DNA of 64,000 nucleotides, taken from the NCBI GenBank assembly GCA_032622095.1, contig CP136069.1:17621326-17685325 (forward strand), given 5' to 3'. Below are positions 21,694-34,900 of the stretch, in pieces; within the stretch, counting starts at the first letter, position 1, and every line of letters starts with the position of its first letter. The position numbers and the translations under genes are program-made. Origin of the DNA: Siphonodentalium dalli. Its lineage: Eukaryota; Mollusca; Scaphopoda; Gadilida; Siphonodentaliidae. The notes beneath the pieces were generated by a model, which saw nothing but the letters and a program-made list of their open reading frames with translations, searched no databases and was not told the origin of the DNA.

Positions 21694-22872
21694 CAGGGAT
21701 GTGGCTAGAGGGGGGGGGGTGTGGGGGGGGGGGGGGGTGTCTCACCCCCCCCAGCAGAGAGCTATATTTTCAATAGTTGGAAATTTCATACCTGCCACAA
21801 CGAAATTTCACACCAACAATAGGTTGAAAATGTTCTTGTAGTTTGATTATAAAACAATTTATTGGGGGAATTTATTGTTTTTCGACCAATATTTGCATAT
21901 GTTCCTATTTTTGGTCAAAAATTTTGACAGAAATGGTCATCAGTTGGAAATTTTCCAACCTTAGGGGGGGTGACAGGTTGGAAATTTCCAACACTTGGAA
22001 AGCTTGTGTCCTGGTCTCTCCCCCGTGGCAGTCAAAAACTTCTAGTTAATTTAAGAAAACAATATTGTCATACAATTGGTCAACATTGTCATTGGAATTG
22101 TCATCAGTTGGAAAATTTCCAACCTAAGTGGGGGTGTAGGGTTTGAAATTTCGAACAGTAGGAAGGCTTGAGGCTAGTCTAGATGTTAGGATTTTGCGAT
22201 TTTCTTGTTCAGATTTCAAAATTTTCTCACACCGGGCCGAACCATGGTCGGCCCGGTGTGTCATTGCCCCATTCACATGGCCAATACAAAACTGCTAATT
22301 AGTTTAGCAAAACAATATTTTACTACATTTGGTCAAACTTGTAGACATAAATGGTCATCAGTTGAAGAATTTTCCAACCTGAGGGGGAGTATGAGGTTTG
22401 AAATTTCCAACACTAGGAAAGCTTCAGTTGAGGCCAGTCTTGATGCTAGGATTTGAGATTTTCTTGTATAGTTTTCAAAATTTTCTCACACCGGGCCGAA
22501 CAACCATGGTCGGCCCGGTGTTTCCTGGTCTGTTGTCGGTAGCTGTGTGCATTTGTCTGGAATTAGATCACTAGTTGTTTTTTTGGGGGCAATTTTCAGG
22601 TTAAAATATCTTAATGTTCTCATACTGGGAAAATAGAAGCATGGCTTATGAATATATAGGAAATTAGGCCTGAGCATGAGGTACAAGGGGGTGCAAATGG
22701 AAATATGCAAAAAGTTGTGTTGGTACGATTCCGACTCAAGGGGGGGGGGGGTGCAAATGGAATTATGCAAAAAGTTGTGTTGGTGTGATTGCGACTCAAG
22801 GGGGGGGGGGGTGCAGTTGGAAATTCCCAAGGTGGACACCCCCCCAGCGGAGACCCTCTAGCCACATCCCTG
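21694..22872. mobile_element. hAT-like nonautonomous transposon, copy 1
   Basis: A 1179-bp element with terminal inverted repeats CAGGGATGTGGCTAGAGGG and the complement CTCTAGCCACATCCCTG, flanked by the 8-bp repeat ATCATCAC on both sides (21686-21693 and 22873-22880). CAGGG ends and an 8-bp duplication are typical of hAT elements. Because it is inside ATC repeats, the target duplication alone would be weak, but the second copy at 57665 shows the same ends. Long G and C runs sit next to the ends. No transposase. Internal hairpins are listed separately. Confidence 0.88.
22228..22260. repeat. Perfect hairpin inside the hAT-like element
   Basis: CACACCGGGCCGA, loop ACCATGG, then TCGGCCCGGTGTG: 13-bp perfect arms. 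A second, similar hairpin is at 22488-22521 with a 10-bp loop. Both positions exist in the other element copy (58206-58238 and about 58467-58500), where the second has picked up mismatches. They may be subterminal transposase sites or leftovers of a nested palindrome. Confidence 0.85.
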
Positions 22873-22880
22873 ATCATCAC

Positions 22881-23348
22881 CATTATCATCATCAGTATGG
22901 TGATGATCACTCTCATCATCTTTAACATCGTATTATCACCTTCACCAATAGCATCACCATCATCGTCATCATTATCATCATCGTCATCATTATCATTATC
23001 ATCATGATCATCGTCATCATTATCATCATCGTCATCATTATCATTATCATCATCATCATCGTCATCATTATCATTATCATCATCATCATCGTCATCATTA
23101 TCAACATCATCATCATCATCATCATCATTATCAACATCATCGTCATCTCACAACTACCATCGTCATCAGCAGCATTATCATCATCACCATCATCATCTTC
23201 ATCATCATCACCATCATCATCATCACCGGCATCATTATCATCATCATCATCATCGCCGTCGTCGTCTCACCACTACCACCGTCATCTCACCATCATCATC
23301 AAAAGCATCAGCATCATCTTCATCATCACCATCATCGTCATCATCATT

Positions 23349-23384
<36 letters not shown>

Positions 23385-23424
23385 GTCATCATCGTCGTCG
23401 TCTCACCACTAGGATCGTCATCAG

Positions 23425-23456
<32 letters not shown>

Positions 23457-23850
23457 GTATGGTGATGATCATCGTCATCGTCTTTAACATCGTATTCTCA
23501 CCATCATCAATAGCACCACCATCATCTTCATCACCGTCATCGTCATCATCATCACCATCACCATCACCATCGCCGTCTCACAACCACCGTCATGTCACCA
23601 TCATCATCAAAAGCATCACCATCATCTTCATCATCACCATCATCGTCATCATTATTATCAGAATCACCATCATCATCATCTCATTATCGTCGTCGTCTCA
23701 CCACTACCATCGTCATCAGCAGCATCATCATTATCATCAAAATCCTTATCATCAGCAGCATCATCATCTTCATCAGCAACATCATCCGTTATCATTAACA
23801 TCGTCAACTCACCGTCATCATCAATAACATCATCATCTTCTTCTTCTTCG

Positions 23851-23891
<41 letters not shown>

Positions 23892-23931
23892 GTCATCAAC
23901 ATCATCATCGTCCTCCTCATCATCATAATCG

Positions 23932-23988
<57 letters not shown>

Positions 23989-24070
23989 CCGTCGTCGTCT
24001 CACCACTATCACCATCAGCATCATCATCAGTACAATCGTTATCGTCATCATCATCATCATCGCCGTCGTG
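22881..24070. repeat. ATC-triplet block 2
   Basis: Continues block 1 on the other side of the hAT-like insertion. A higher-order unit recurs: TCACCA[C/T]CATCATCAATAGCA, CAGTATGGTGATGATCATCG and CTTTAACATCGTATTCTCAC near 22892 and 23454. A pure run of about 18 triplets lies near 23935-23990. Not coding. Confidence 0.93.
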
Positions 24071-24736
24071 ATAGATGAATGCATGTGTGTGATTCAAGTG
24101 GAAGCCCTTGGTTTGTGGTCGATATATTATTTGAATCATTTTGTACGAGTAATGTATTTCTGAACTTCTCGAAAAATCGTTATGTTATCTTCCTGCTATA
24201 GTTCATTAGAACCACGTAGAAGTATATTGGTGGTGCTGTTACATATATCAGATACTTCGTTCATAAATAACAATCGCTGTGCATATATAATTGGCATTCA
24301 CTTAGATAATGTGCTGTGTCCTCTACTTCACCTATAGGTACATATGGATTTGTCGGAAACGAAGTTAGAATATATGTGGTAATTCAGATTGCTACAGTTT
24401 AATCTGAGGCGGGCATGGATAATTTACGCTTCACTCGTGTTAGCGTGATATAACCATTTAAGGGTCATTTTTCGTTTGGGTTCCAGAGATTTGAGAAAGT
24501 CGCCGGGGAGTCCATGGTTACCTTCGTTGTGTCTATGTTGTTTCACAATTTATTTTTTATACAAAATTGCTGTTGACGGGAGAAACGATTTTTTGTAATA
24601 GTCATAGTCAAAACTAGATACCATAAGCTTGCTAGACTCTAGTTTCACGTTGTGATATCTGCCCGTGAGTAGGAGGAACTAGGTTTCTGTGATAGACAAG
24701 TGATTGATCTTTTACCATTTTATAAAATATTTTAGT

Positions 24737-26090
24737 TTATGTTTTTTTCCGCCGTGATTTAAGGGTTTCCCAACTAGTTTCTCTAAGAAGAGATACATTA
24801 CTGACAGACCTAGTCGATCCTGTCACAACACGTGCTGCCTCGTGTTGTATATCTTCGATGTTGTCAGATTCTTGCTGACTACAACCATACCAGACAACAC
24901 AGGAATATTCAATGGTTGACCTTCTCATTGTAAAATACAAATTTTCGAGAGCTGCTCAGTCGAGATAGAATCGATATTTTCTCAAGAGTGAAATGCGAAT
25001 CCATGCGGTTTTCATCACTGGTTCGATATGGGGTCCACAGCTACCTGTTTTACTCAAAATAACTCCAAGATGTTTATGGGTATCGAATCCATCAATAGAC
25101 TATTGGTTCATGGACAACGTTGGGTGAACAAGATTCATACGTTTCCGAGTGCAAGTAAATGCTTCTGTTTTTATAGCATTAAACTTGACAAGCCATTCGG
25201 AGGACCACGATTCTATAGTCTATTGGTATCACGCTGTAAACTAGTCGTTCCCATGTTTGGGTCGTCGATGACAAGTGTGAGTGTCAATGGTAAAGATACG
25301 AAAGAGTACAGGGCCCTGGACTGATCATTGGGGCACTCCCGCGGTTATCTTTCCCCACGTAGATTGGTCAGAGGTTAAAACAACACGTTGCTGGCGGTCA
25401 GATAGATAAGATCTGAACCATTGCAGTAAGTTATTGCTGATTATATAGAGTGAAATTTGAAGAGTAGGCCTTCGTGCCAAACTTTGTCGAAATCTTTGCT
25501 TATGTCGAAAAATAATAACCGTACATCGCGTCCCTGTTCTAATGATCTACTAATATTGTCATATATGTCACGAAGTTGAATCGGCCGTCACGAATCCTGA
25601 CTGATGTTTGGTTAAAATGTTGTTTGACTGGAGGTGAGTCATAAAGTGTTTAGTAATACATTTTCAAACAACTCACTGAGGCAGCTCAGTAGTGAGATTG
25701 GGCGATAGTTTTCAGGATTACTGCGGTCACCTTTTTTGTGTATCGGGATAACGTTTTCTCGTTTCCACTCAGGCGGAAAATATGATTCACGCAAAAAACG
25801 ATTAAAATCTGTGAGAGGGGCGTGCTGAGACTTGGGCAGTTCTTCGGCAGGCGCACGCTGATAACATCGGGACCAGAAGCCTTATCGGGCTGAAGTTCTT
25901 TTAGTGTATTATAGACTTCTAATTCGGAAATTTCAATGCTTTGCAATATAGTACGATTAAGGTCATCTTCGATTATGTATGGGGTTTTACTGGGTCTATC
26001 TATAGAGGCAATATTACTGAACTAATTGTTAAGTACTGTGGATTTTTTGTCATCTGACGAAACAACATTACCCTGCCAATGTTAGTGAAC
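24737..26090 (-). pseudogene. CR1/jockey-type LINE reverse transcriptase remnant
   Basis: Read on the minus strand from 26090 down: WQGNVVSSDDKKSTVLNN, then EISELEVYNTLKELQPDKAS followed by GPDVIS, then QSGFV, FFDISKDFDKVWHEGLLF-like (motif A, in a shifted frame), NLLQWFRSYLSDRQQRVVL, ITAGVPQ-stop-SVQGP (motif B, stop in place of G), and finally IEYSCVVWYGC with IQHEAARVVTGSTRSVSN (C-terminal part). The order and motifs are those of CR1/jockey-group reverse transcriptases. Several stops and frameshifts make it dead. The YADD (motif C) part could not be read in frame. Its 5' portion is repeated in the duplicated block at 19851-20000. Confidence 0.85.
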
Positions 26091-27330
26091 CAATTGAGCC
26101 AGGATCGAAGCCCCTGCAAGTGATTGCATATAATTAAATACGAATATTATCCCTCTGTTTACTAAATGGATTCTTCTATATACCAGATATAACTGTATAT
26201 ATATAGGAACATTGTATTTTTATTTGCTTGCCCAGTTATACAAGAATAAATCTCCCTCACGATTTACCATTAAAACCTGCTTCGCCATCATTGGGCGGCT
26301 TATGTAGGGCTAATGTACCATGCACCTTACCCAAGGGGTCACTTAGACCACCACGAGTGGTTGCATCTAATTAAATACCAGCATGCTCATCCGTTAAATA
26401 CTAGCATGGTCACCCATGTAGCATATCCCGGGTTTAAAAGTAGCCAAATTTGTTACTAGGTGTTGGCTGAATACTTTCATATTCTTTCATATTCTTTTTA
26501 GTGTCACAATTTAACCCATATCCCTTACGACTGTGGTAGCCCGATCCATATCACCGACAAGGCCACCATCACTTACGATTACTAAACCACCCTAATACCT
26601 GGTATTATTAAGATGACTATATAGGTTTTTGTGATGTCAGAAACAACACATTTAGCAATTTTGTTGCGCCTTTTCCTGAGCTCAATTCCCGAATCAAACA
26701 TTAAACCTCATCGTTTGATTCCTCGATCGTATCATAAAGATACCTATATATATACACACACATACGTTTGTAGGGAAACCGGAGCGAAATTATATATTTT
26801 TGTTCCCCTCCGGGATCCCGTTCCTGACCTGAGCGATATGACTTCGAAAAAAATGAAACTATACGCCATTAGAATCCGTATGTCATTGGGATGCATATAT
26901 ATAATTTTAGAGGAAATGTGATGAAAATGTTTTGTCATATTTGTGGTGCGCATCTCGTTTCCCTTTCCTGGCCTGAACTGCGTAACTTCCGAACAACTCG
27001 AACGGCGTCACTTCGGCATCTTCAATCCGCATAATTATATTCGATCTGTCATCGAAATGACTCTATATAATTTTGGTTAAATTGGTGACCAAAAACATTT
27101 AATCTTTTTAGTGCCCCTCCCATTCTGCTTTATGCTTTAATTAATCCAATCGTGAGTTAATACGCGTTAGAGTTGACAAACATATTTACACCATTTACAT
27201 TTAATAATGCTGAAGGGTCACCAGCGGTCAACATCATCGGCCATCATCATCACCATCACCACCATCGTCGTCATCGTCATCATTATCACAATCGTCATCA
27301 TCATCATCGTCGTCGTCTCACCATTACCAT
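25943..27330. repeat. Duplicated block, copy 2
   Basis: Second copy of 19851-21170 in direct orientation, about 6.1 kb away. Shared landmarks: GGGGTTTTACTGGGTCTATC, CCACCACGAGTGGTTGCAT, CTCCGGGATCCCGTTCCTGA, GACAAACATATTTACACC. Since copy 1 keeps the 5' and loses the 3' part of the LINE, the opposite of usual LINE truncation, a genomic duplication is more likely than two retrotranspositions. Confidence 0.85.
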
Positions 27331-27380
27331 CATCATCATCATCGTCATCATTATCACCATCATCATCAGCATCATATTTG

Positions 27381-27411
<31 letters not shown>

Positions 27412-27475
27412 TATCACCATCATCACCATCATCATCGTCATAATCGTCGTCGTCATCATCTCACCACTTCCATCG

Positions 27476-27508
<33 letters not shown>

Positions 27509-27674
27509 CTATCATCATCAGTATGGTGATGATCATCGTCATCATCTTTAACATCGTATTATCACCATCATCAATAGCATCACCATCATCTTCATCACCG
27601 TCATCGTCATCATTATCATCATCATCATCATCATCATCATCGTCGCCGTCGTCATCATCTCACCACTTCCATCG

Positions 27675-27740
<66 letters not shown>

Positions 27741-28129
27741 CTATCATCATCAGTATGGTGATGATCATCGTTATCATCTTTTAACATCGTATTCTCACCA
27801 TCATCAATAGCATCACCATCATCATCATCATCATCATCACCATCGTCGTCGTCGTCGTCTCAACATTATCATCGCTATCATCGTCATCATCATTATCATC
27901 ATCATCATCATCATCAACATCATCATTATTACCATCATCGTCATCATCATCATCATCACCATCATCATCATCGTCGTCTCACCATTATCATCATAATCGT
28001 CATCATCAGCATCATCGTCAATATCATCATCATCATGATCATCATGGTCATCGTTATCATCACCATCATCATCATCATCGTTGTCGTGGTCACTCCACTA
28101 TCGTCACCATCAGCATCATTATCATCATC

Positions 28130-28161
<32 letters not shown>

Positions 28162-28269
28162 TATCATCATCATCATCATCGTCATCAGCATCATCATTAG
28201 CATCGTCTTCGTCGTCTTCTCACCACTATCATCATCATCGTCATCATCAGCATAATCATCATCATCATC
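27235..28269. repeat. ATC-triplet block 3
   Basis: Imperfect ATC triplets with pure runs of up to about 20 units near 27680-27740. The higher-order motif CAGTATGGTGATGATCATCG recurs at about 27520 and 27750, roughly 230 bp apart. The block begins inside duplicated block copy 2. Not coding. Confidence 0.93.
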
Positions 28270-28827
28270 TGTCGGGGATTAGATACGCCCCTGTATAAGT
28301 CGGACGGTCGATATCATCAGATGACCAACCAACTTCACCCATGTATACCCTGCATGACGACACCGGGTATATTGATGGCAGCTTCTACGTGTATTCCCAT
28401 CGTCGGAGAGAACTCGACCGATTTTGATACTCGAAATTATTCTGAACCACACGAGAGCGATGCGTGTGAATATGTGACTGGTGTGCTACGCGGCTCCCAC
28501 ACACTGGACAGTCTTCAGTCTTCTGGGTATTCGAACTCGATAGTGGATTCGCGTAACGTATTTGCATATGTTGCTTTAAGTCTTCCAGACGTGTGTTCTG
28601 CATTTGAGTATGAATTACATGTACTGTGCATTCCTGGTCTCAGATTCTTGACATTCCCGACTAAGTTATCGTTTGGACCTACATTCAAGAAGTCCACAGA
28701 GTGTCTAACTTTGAATGGATATCTCAACGCAAAACTGACCTCTTCTGTGTTTCTGAATTTGGACTTCTGTTCTATGCCTCCGGAGGATGTCGAAGATTAG
28801 ATACGCCCCTGTATAATTCGGACGGTC
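28270..28827. repeat. Complex-sequence island bounded by 40-bp direct repeats
   Basis: TGTCG[GG/AA]GATTAGATACG, then CCCCTGTATAA[G/T]TCGGACGGTC, occurs at 28270-28309 and 28788-28827 (37 of 40 identical, 518 bp apart). On the minus strand both repeats can be read DRP[N/T]YTGAYLI. The island between has normal base composition, unlike the ATC tracts on both sides. The plus strand is open across 28321-28800 (159 codons). The minus strand has a degenerate C-x2-C...H-x-H stretch, CPVCGSRVAHQSHIHTH. Neither is a recognised protein. It could be a solo insertion with short terminal repeats or a partial tandem duplication. Confidence 0.6.
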
Positions 28828-29039
28828 AACTGTGGTGACAACCGTGACTGAGTGAACAGACAATGCATGTGATAACGCACGCGTTATTATATACCCATGA
28901 GTGAACTGTGTATGTGACAATTTGTGCTTGTGTTATTGAGTCAGATTGTGATTATGTTGTTCAGAGTAAAGTTGTGTTATATGCTGTACTTCACTTGTCC
29001 GATTTATTCGATCTTCCTGATATTTATCCGTACTTTTCT

Positions 29040-30600
29040 TCATCATCGTCGTTATCGTCGTAGTCGTCGTCGTAGTCGTCGTAGTCGTAGTATCACCATT
29101 ATTATTATCATCAGCATCATTATCATCATAATCATCATCGATATCGTCGTCGTCGTCATCGTCGTCATGATCATCATTATCGTCGTTTTACCATCATCAT
29201 CATCATCATCGTCGTCGTCATCATTATCATCATCATCATCATCATCAGAATCAGAATCATCATCTTCATCATAAACGTCATCATCATCATCATCGTCGTC
29301 GTCGTCGTCGTAGTCGTCGTAGTCATCATTATCATCACCACAATTACCATTGTCGTCATCACCATCATCATCATCACCATCATCATCACCATCATCAACA
29401 TCATCAACATCGTCGTCATCATTATCATCATCATCACCATCATCTTCATCAACGTCATCATCACAATCATCATCATCATCATCATCAGCATTATCGTCCT
29501 CGTCGTTGTCGTCATCATCATCGTCGTTTCACCACTACCATCATTATCAGCAGCAGCATCATCATCATCGTCATCTCACCATCATCATCAATAACATCAC
29601 CATTTTCATCATCTTCACCATCGCCATCGTCATAGCCATCGTCTTTGTCATTGTCCTCATGATCATCACCATCATCATCGTCAACACCATAATCATCATC
29701 AACATCATAATCATCGTGGTCATCCTCATCGTCATCTCATCATCATCGTCATCATAATGTTCAGCATGGTGACCTAAATCATCATCGTGGTCATCCCCAT
29801 CGTCAACATCATCATCATCGTCGTAATCCTCGTCGTTGATGTCTCACTACTACCACCATCATCAGCACCATTATCATCATCGTCATCATCCTTGTCGTCG
29901 TCTCACCACTATCATCATCATCGTCAGCATCATTATCATCATCAGTATGATGACCATCGTCATCATCGTCATCATCATTAACATCGTCATCTGACATCAT
30001 CATCAATAGCATCATAATCTTGATCTCACCATCATGATCAGTAGCATCATTATCTTCATCATCATCATCATCACCATCTTCATCGTCGTCGTCGTCTCAC
30101 CACTACAGTCATCATCATCAGCATCATTATCATGATCAGTACGGTGATCATCATCGTCATCATCATTGACATCGTCATCTGACCACCATCGTCAATAGCA
30201 TCATCTTCTTCATCTCAACATCATCATCATCATCAGTAGCATCATTATCTTCATCATCATCGTCGTCGTCATCGTCGTCGTCTCACCACTACCATCGTCA
30301 TCATCAGCATCATTGTCATCATCGGTACGGTGATCATCAGCGTCATCATCATCATCATCATCGTCGTCGTCATTTCACCACTATAATCATCATAATCAGC
30401 AACATTATCATCATCAGTACGGTGATCATCATCGTCATCATCATCGTCATCATCATTAACATCGTCCACCATCGTCAACAGCATCATCTTCATCACCATC
30501 ATCACCATTATCATCAACATCACCATCATCATCGTCATCATCATCGTAATCATCATTGACATCGTCATCTCACCATCATCATCATTATCATGATCATAAA
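29040..30600. repeat. ATC-triplet block 4
   Basis: The longest triplet block, more diverged than the others, with GTC/GTCGTC interruptions and repeated TCGTCTCACCACTA and CAGTA[C/T]GGTGATCATCATCG motifs. Long open frames in all six frames are low-complexity artefacts. Confidence 0.93.
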
Positions 30601-31092
30601 AATTCCATTCTGAATCAAACAACGTGACTGTTGAAAATGTTTTTCGGCAACACTATATATACCTTCCTTGTAAATAGATGCATCGTTCTGTTATACAGAC
30701 ATTAGCATCATACCATGCATCATGCTCACCAGAGCTGGACAAACAATAAAGGCAAATTTTTATATATCCATATACCCTATTTGCAGTCATGAACACATCA
30801 AGTACTGAAGGAATTATGCTCTCAATGTCAACAGAGGTTGTGGCCGAATGGCTATTCTATCAGGCACCTTACGATATATAAGGCTGCATTGGGGGGGGGG
30901 GTGGGGTCGGAAACAATTTCCAGACACGTATGCTACTTTTTTGCCGATGACCACTTTTTGGACCCACCCACCCCCGACCCCAAATTGTTTTCCATTTCAT
31001 AGAGTTTTTTCCAACCATGTTTTGACACCCACCCCCTTGTAGAACGCAAAACACAAACATACAGAGAAATCCAGGACCAAACCTCCTACATT
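30601..31092. other. Gene-free segment before the LINE
   Basis: No exon seen. A G-rich stretch near 30890-30910 (a run of G, GTGGGGTCGGAAACAATTT) is partly answered by GACCCCAAATTGTTTTCC near 30978, so it may fold. The adjacent short frames on both strands are shadows of this structure. Confidence 0.5.
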
Positions 31093-31108
31093 GAGATTCA
31101 GTGAATCT
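31093..31108. repeat. Target-site duplication of the LINE (left)
   Basis: GAGATTCAGTGAATCT, identical to 35935-35950. It is followed at once by the T-run that is the complement of the LINE poly(A) tail. AGATTCA-G-TGAATCT within it is a 7-bp-arm palindrome with one central base. Confidence 0.95.
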
Positions 31109-31419
31109 TTTTTTTTTTATTTATTTTCTTTTTTTTATAATTTTTTATTTAGCAGAAAGAATGACAAAGGAAGAAAGACACAAATTCACAGACATTCATT
31201 CTCTCAATCCAAAGCTTGGAAGAGTGAGACTCTACCATGCCCTGGCCTACTTTCTTACATATAATTCTAAAATATTTAAAGGCACACAGTGTGTTTGGAT
31301 AATTTTAACAAAGAGTGTTCAGGTTAAAAGTGAATTTTAGGCTACGCTGGTATAATTTATTTTTCTCCAGAAAATTGGCTCTATTTTGCTACAACCATGC
31401 TGATAACATAATTTTTTGT

Positions 31420-31450
<31 letters not shown>

Positions 31451-31900
31451 CTTCAAAATATTTGGTTACATGTAGTATTTAAAGTTTGTATAATCAAAGT
31501 TCCAAACACTATGTGCAGTTTTAAATATTTTTACATTCTGAATTTACCAAAAAAACAATATAAATAGACAATCTAACATATTGCAACTGTATTGCAAATA
31601 TTGTAGTTGTTGTAATTATTGGTTCGACAGCACTCGGGGAAAATACACAACGCTATCTTGATGTTTCGGACTGTAGCTGAACAAAAATTGTGGTATTGTT
31701 AAGCAAACCGGCATATCTATTGACGTCCTCGGGGAATATGATTGGAAAGTAAAAATGATCGGTGTACTGAAATTGTACAGATATTGTATAAGTGTCTTCC
31801 GCTCGGGTACCAGGTAATTGATTTCTTTTGTGTGTTGTCCAGTCATTGTTAAGCTCGGGGTGTACTTTGTGCCTGAAAAATCTTGTTTTCAATTACACTA

Positions 31901-34900
31901 TTATATAATTTTTAAGGCATTTCGAAGTGTCAGCCATTGGTTATCGAATTCATAGTTCATGTTACATTTTGCGTTGTATCTCTCGCATTCATACCTAAAT
32001 TGAAGATCACAAAGGAACGGTCGAAGTGATAGTTGTGTGGGCGTGAATTTTGTTCTATATATATATTGTTTCAGCACTAGTAGGAACAGATTACTTTTTG
32101 AATTTTTGTATTCATGATCTATGCCAATAATTATATTCTTTTTTGTTAGATCAATGGGAAATTGGTTGTTTCTTGCCCATGTTTCAATTTCTATCATAAA
32201 GGTTTTGACGTGGGGACAGTCCCAGAAAATGTGAGCAATGGTTTCCTGTACGCTATGACAACGATTGCAAAAATCGTCGACTCGAAGGTTAGCCACCTTC
32301 AGAAATTTATTGGTACTAATAATTCGTGTGTTTATTCTGAATTGGAGCCACTGTAATTTCGTATCCGTTGTCGTTTTAAAGGGCATGCTCAAATATTCTT
32401 CCCAATTTTCTATTTTCTCGCCAAATTTGGATTCCCATTTTTGACATGCATTCGGCATGGTTTTCTCATTTGATAGAATTTTATAAAATAATTGACAGCC
32501 TTTTACACAACGGAGTATCGGAATGAGATTGTTTGGTATACATGGGTAGGGTATACGGATTAAGGGTTGGTTAAGAGAACTTGCCAATGCCATAATCTGA
32601 CGTTTCATGCTGTTGATTGTTATGAAATCAACGCGGATGTTGAAAGTTGCATAAAGTGTGCGTGGGGTATGGCATGTATTATCTGATTGGAATAGATCAT
32701 TTATAAAATATATTCCGGCATCTCTCCACCATTTAAAGTTGATCGACGAACCTCCGATTTTTATTTTCGGATTATTCCATACAGTTGAGGCCATAATACT
32801 ATTATTTGAATTATTTAATCGCATAAATTTACACCATGCTGAGAAAACATCTCTCCAGAATGGATTTGCGAACTTGTCTGTTTGCTTTACAATATAATTT
32901 GGGTGATAAGTGAGAAAGAGTGGGTCTTTTAAAAAAGAATTGCCATTGCATAGTGAGGCCCATTTCGATTGTTTGCAAACCAAGCGTCTAATCCAGCTAA
33001 TTTTGATGGCGCTATCAAAGTTTTCAACATTAATCATCTTCAAACCTCCGTACATATATTCGGTACATAATTGTTTTCTTTTTATTCTATCGCGTTTGGA
33101 ATTCCAGATGAAATTATATAGAATGGTATTTATGGTCTTCAAAAATGCTTTATCTGGACTTGGGAGGGTTATAAATAGGTGTGTCAATTTTGGTAAGATA
33201 AGGGATTTGACAACTGTTATTCTACCTAACGGGGTCAGGAGTCTGTGTTTCCAAATTTTTGTGATCTTTTCTATATCTTCGAGTTTATAATTGTAGTTTA
33301 TATTCATGTTTGTTAAATTAGTGTCGAAATGTATCCCTAGAAAATTAAAAGTGTTTACAGTAGACAGGTTTAATTCCTTAAGAACTTGTCTTATTTTAGT
33401 ATGTGACCCTATCCCTATCCATGATGCTTGACACTTTTCAGGATTTATGCGCAGACCCGATACCCGAGCAAATTCGTCCAGTGTTAAGTACGATTCGCGT
33501 AGACTATTTTCAGAACCATCAAGAATGAGCGTCGTGTCGTCCGCATATTGTGTTATTTTGTACTCTGAACCACCGAGTAATATCCCTTTAATTGTATTGT
33601 TTTGGCGTATCATCAGCGCCAAAACTTCAGCACAGAGGAGAAAGATATACGGTGATATTGGGTCACCCTGGCGGCAGCCTCTACCTAGCATGAAGCTCTG
33701 AGAAATATGACCATTAATCAGAATAGATGAGCTGGCATACTCATACAAAATTGATAGCCATTTCTTTACAGAATCTCCGAAATTAAAAAGGTCAAGACAT
33801 TTTCTTATAAATGACCATGAAACAGTGTCAAATGCTTTTTCAAAATCGATAAGAAGTAGTAGGCCAGATTTATTTTCTTGTTTTGTCCTGTGAATTATGT
33901 CGTATATTAGTCGGGTGTTGTCACCTATATATCTACCAGATAAAAACCCGGTTTGATCAGGGTTGATTATCGATGGGAGTACACGTTTTAGTCTGTCCGC
34001 TATACATGACGAGGCTAGTTTGTAAGATGTATTCAAAAGGGTAATAGGACGCCAGTTTTTTAACATCTGCCTATTTCTGTCCTTTTTAGGGATCATTATT
34101 ATAATTCCTTGCTTTTGTGTGATTGACAGTTCCCCCGTTGAAAATGATTCATTTAGCGACTGTGTTAAAAGGGGGCCAAAGTCAGACCAAAAGAATTTAT
34201 AAAATTCACATGTGTATCCTGAAGGCCCTGGGCTTTTATTATTTTTGGTTTTCCTCAGCGCGTCTGTTAATTCTTGTAGGGTTAATGGCCCTTCAATACT
34301 TGTTGCTGGCATAGTGCTTAGTTTGGGAAATGACCCATCGTTAAGGACAGAATGTGTGTCACGATCATCCATAGACCTACTAGAGTATAAATTCAGGTAA
34401 AAGTTTCTTGCTTCTTTCATGATATCGGCTTGTTTTGTGATAGCACTACCATTTGCGGTGGTCAAACAAGTAATAGTTTTTGAAATATAGTTACGTTTTT
34501 CTAGATTAAGAAAGTATTTTGTTGGTTTTTCACCATCCTCTATCCATTTTGCGCGAGATCTAACCATGGATCCGCGGATTGTTTCTTTTCGCATTTTTTC
34601 GATTTCAACTTCTACTTTTTCTAAGTCATTCATTTTTTGTTGTTTTTCTTCGGATGTATGCGATGGTTTCTCTAGGTCTGAAATAATGTTCGCTTTTTTG
34701 GATGTTAGATTTTTCTCAATTTTCGTTCGTTCTCGTTTGCGGTTTGCTGAAAAGCGTATAGTGGCGCCTCTTATATCAAGCAGCACTGCGTCGAGGAATA
34801 GTCGTTTGCTAATGGAGCATTTTGTTTTACTTTCATTTACAGTCTCATAAGAGGAGTGTGAGTATCTCATTTTATTTTCATTTATAATTCCTTTTACTAA

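Noticed and set aside
28321-28800. 159-codon plus ORF as a real gene
   Set aside because: No recognisable family, starts and ends in a direct-repeat-bounded island; kept only as an unusual region.
21019-30622. Many long open frames rich in Ser, His, Ile, Met or Asp on both strands
   Set aside because: They are readings of ATC triplets, which have no stop codons; the peptides are low complexity in all frames and there are no gene signals.
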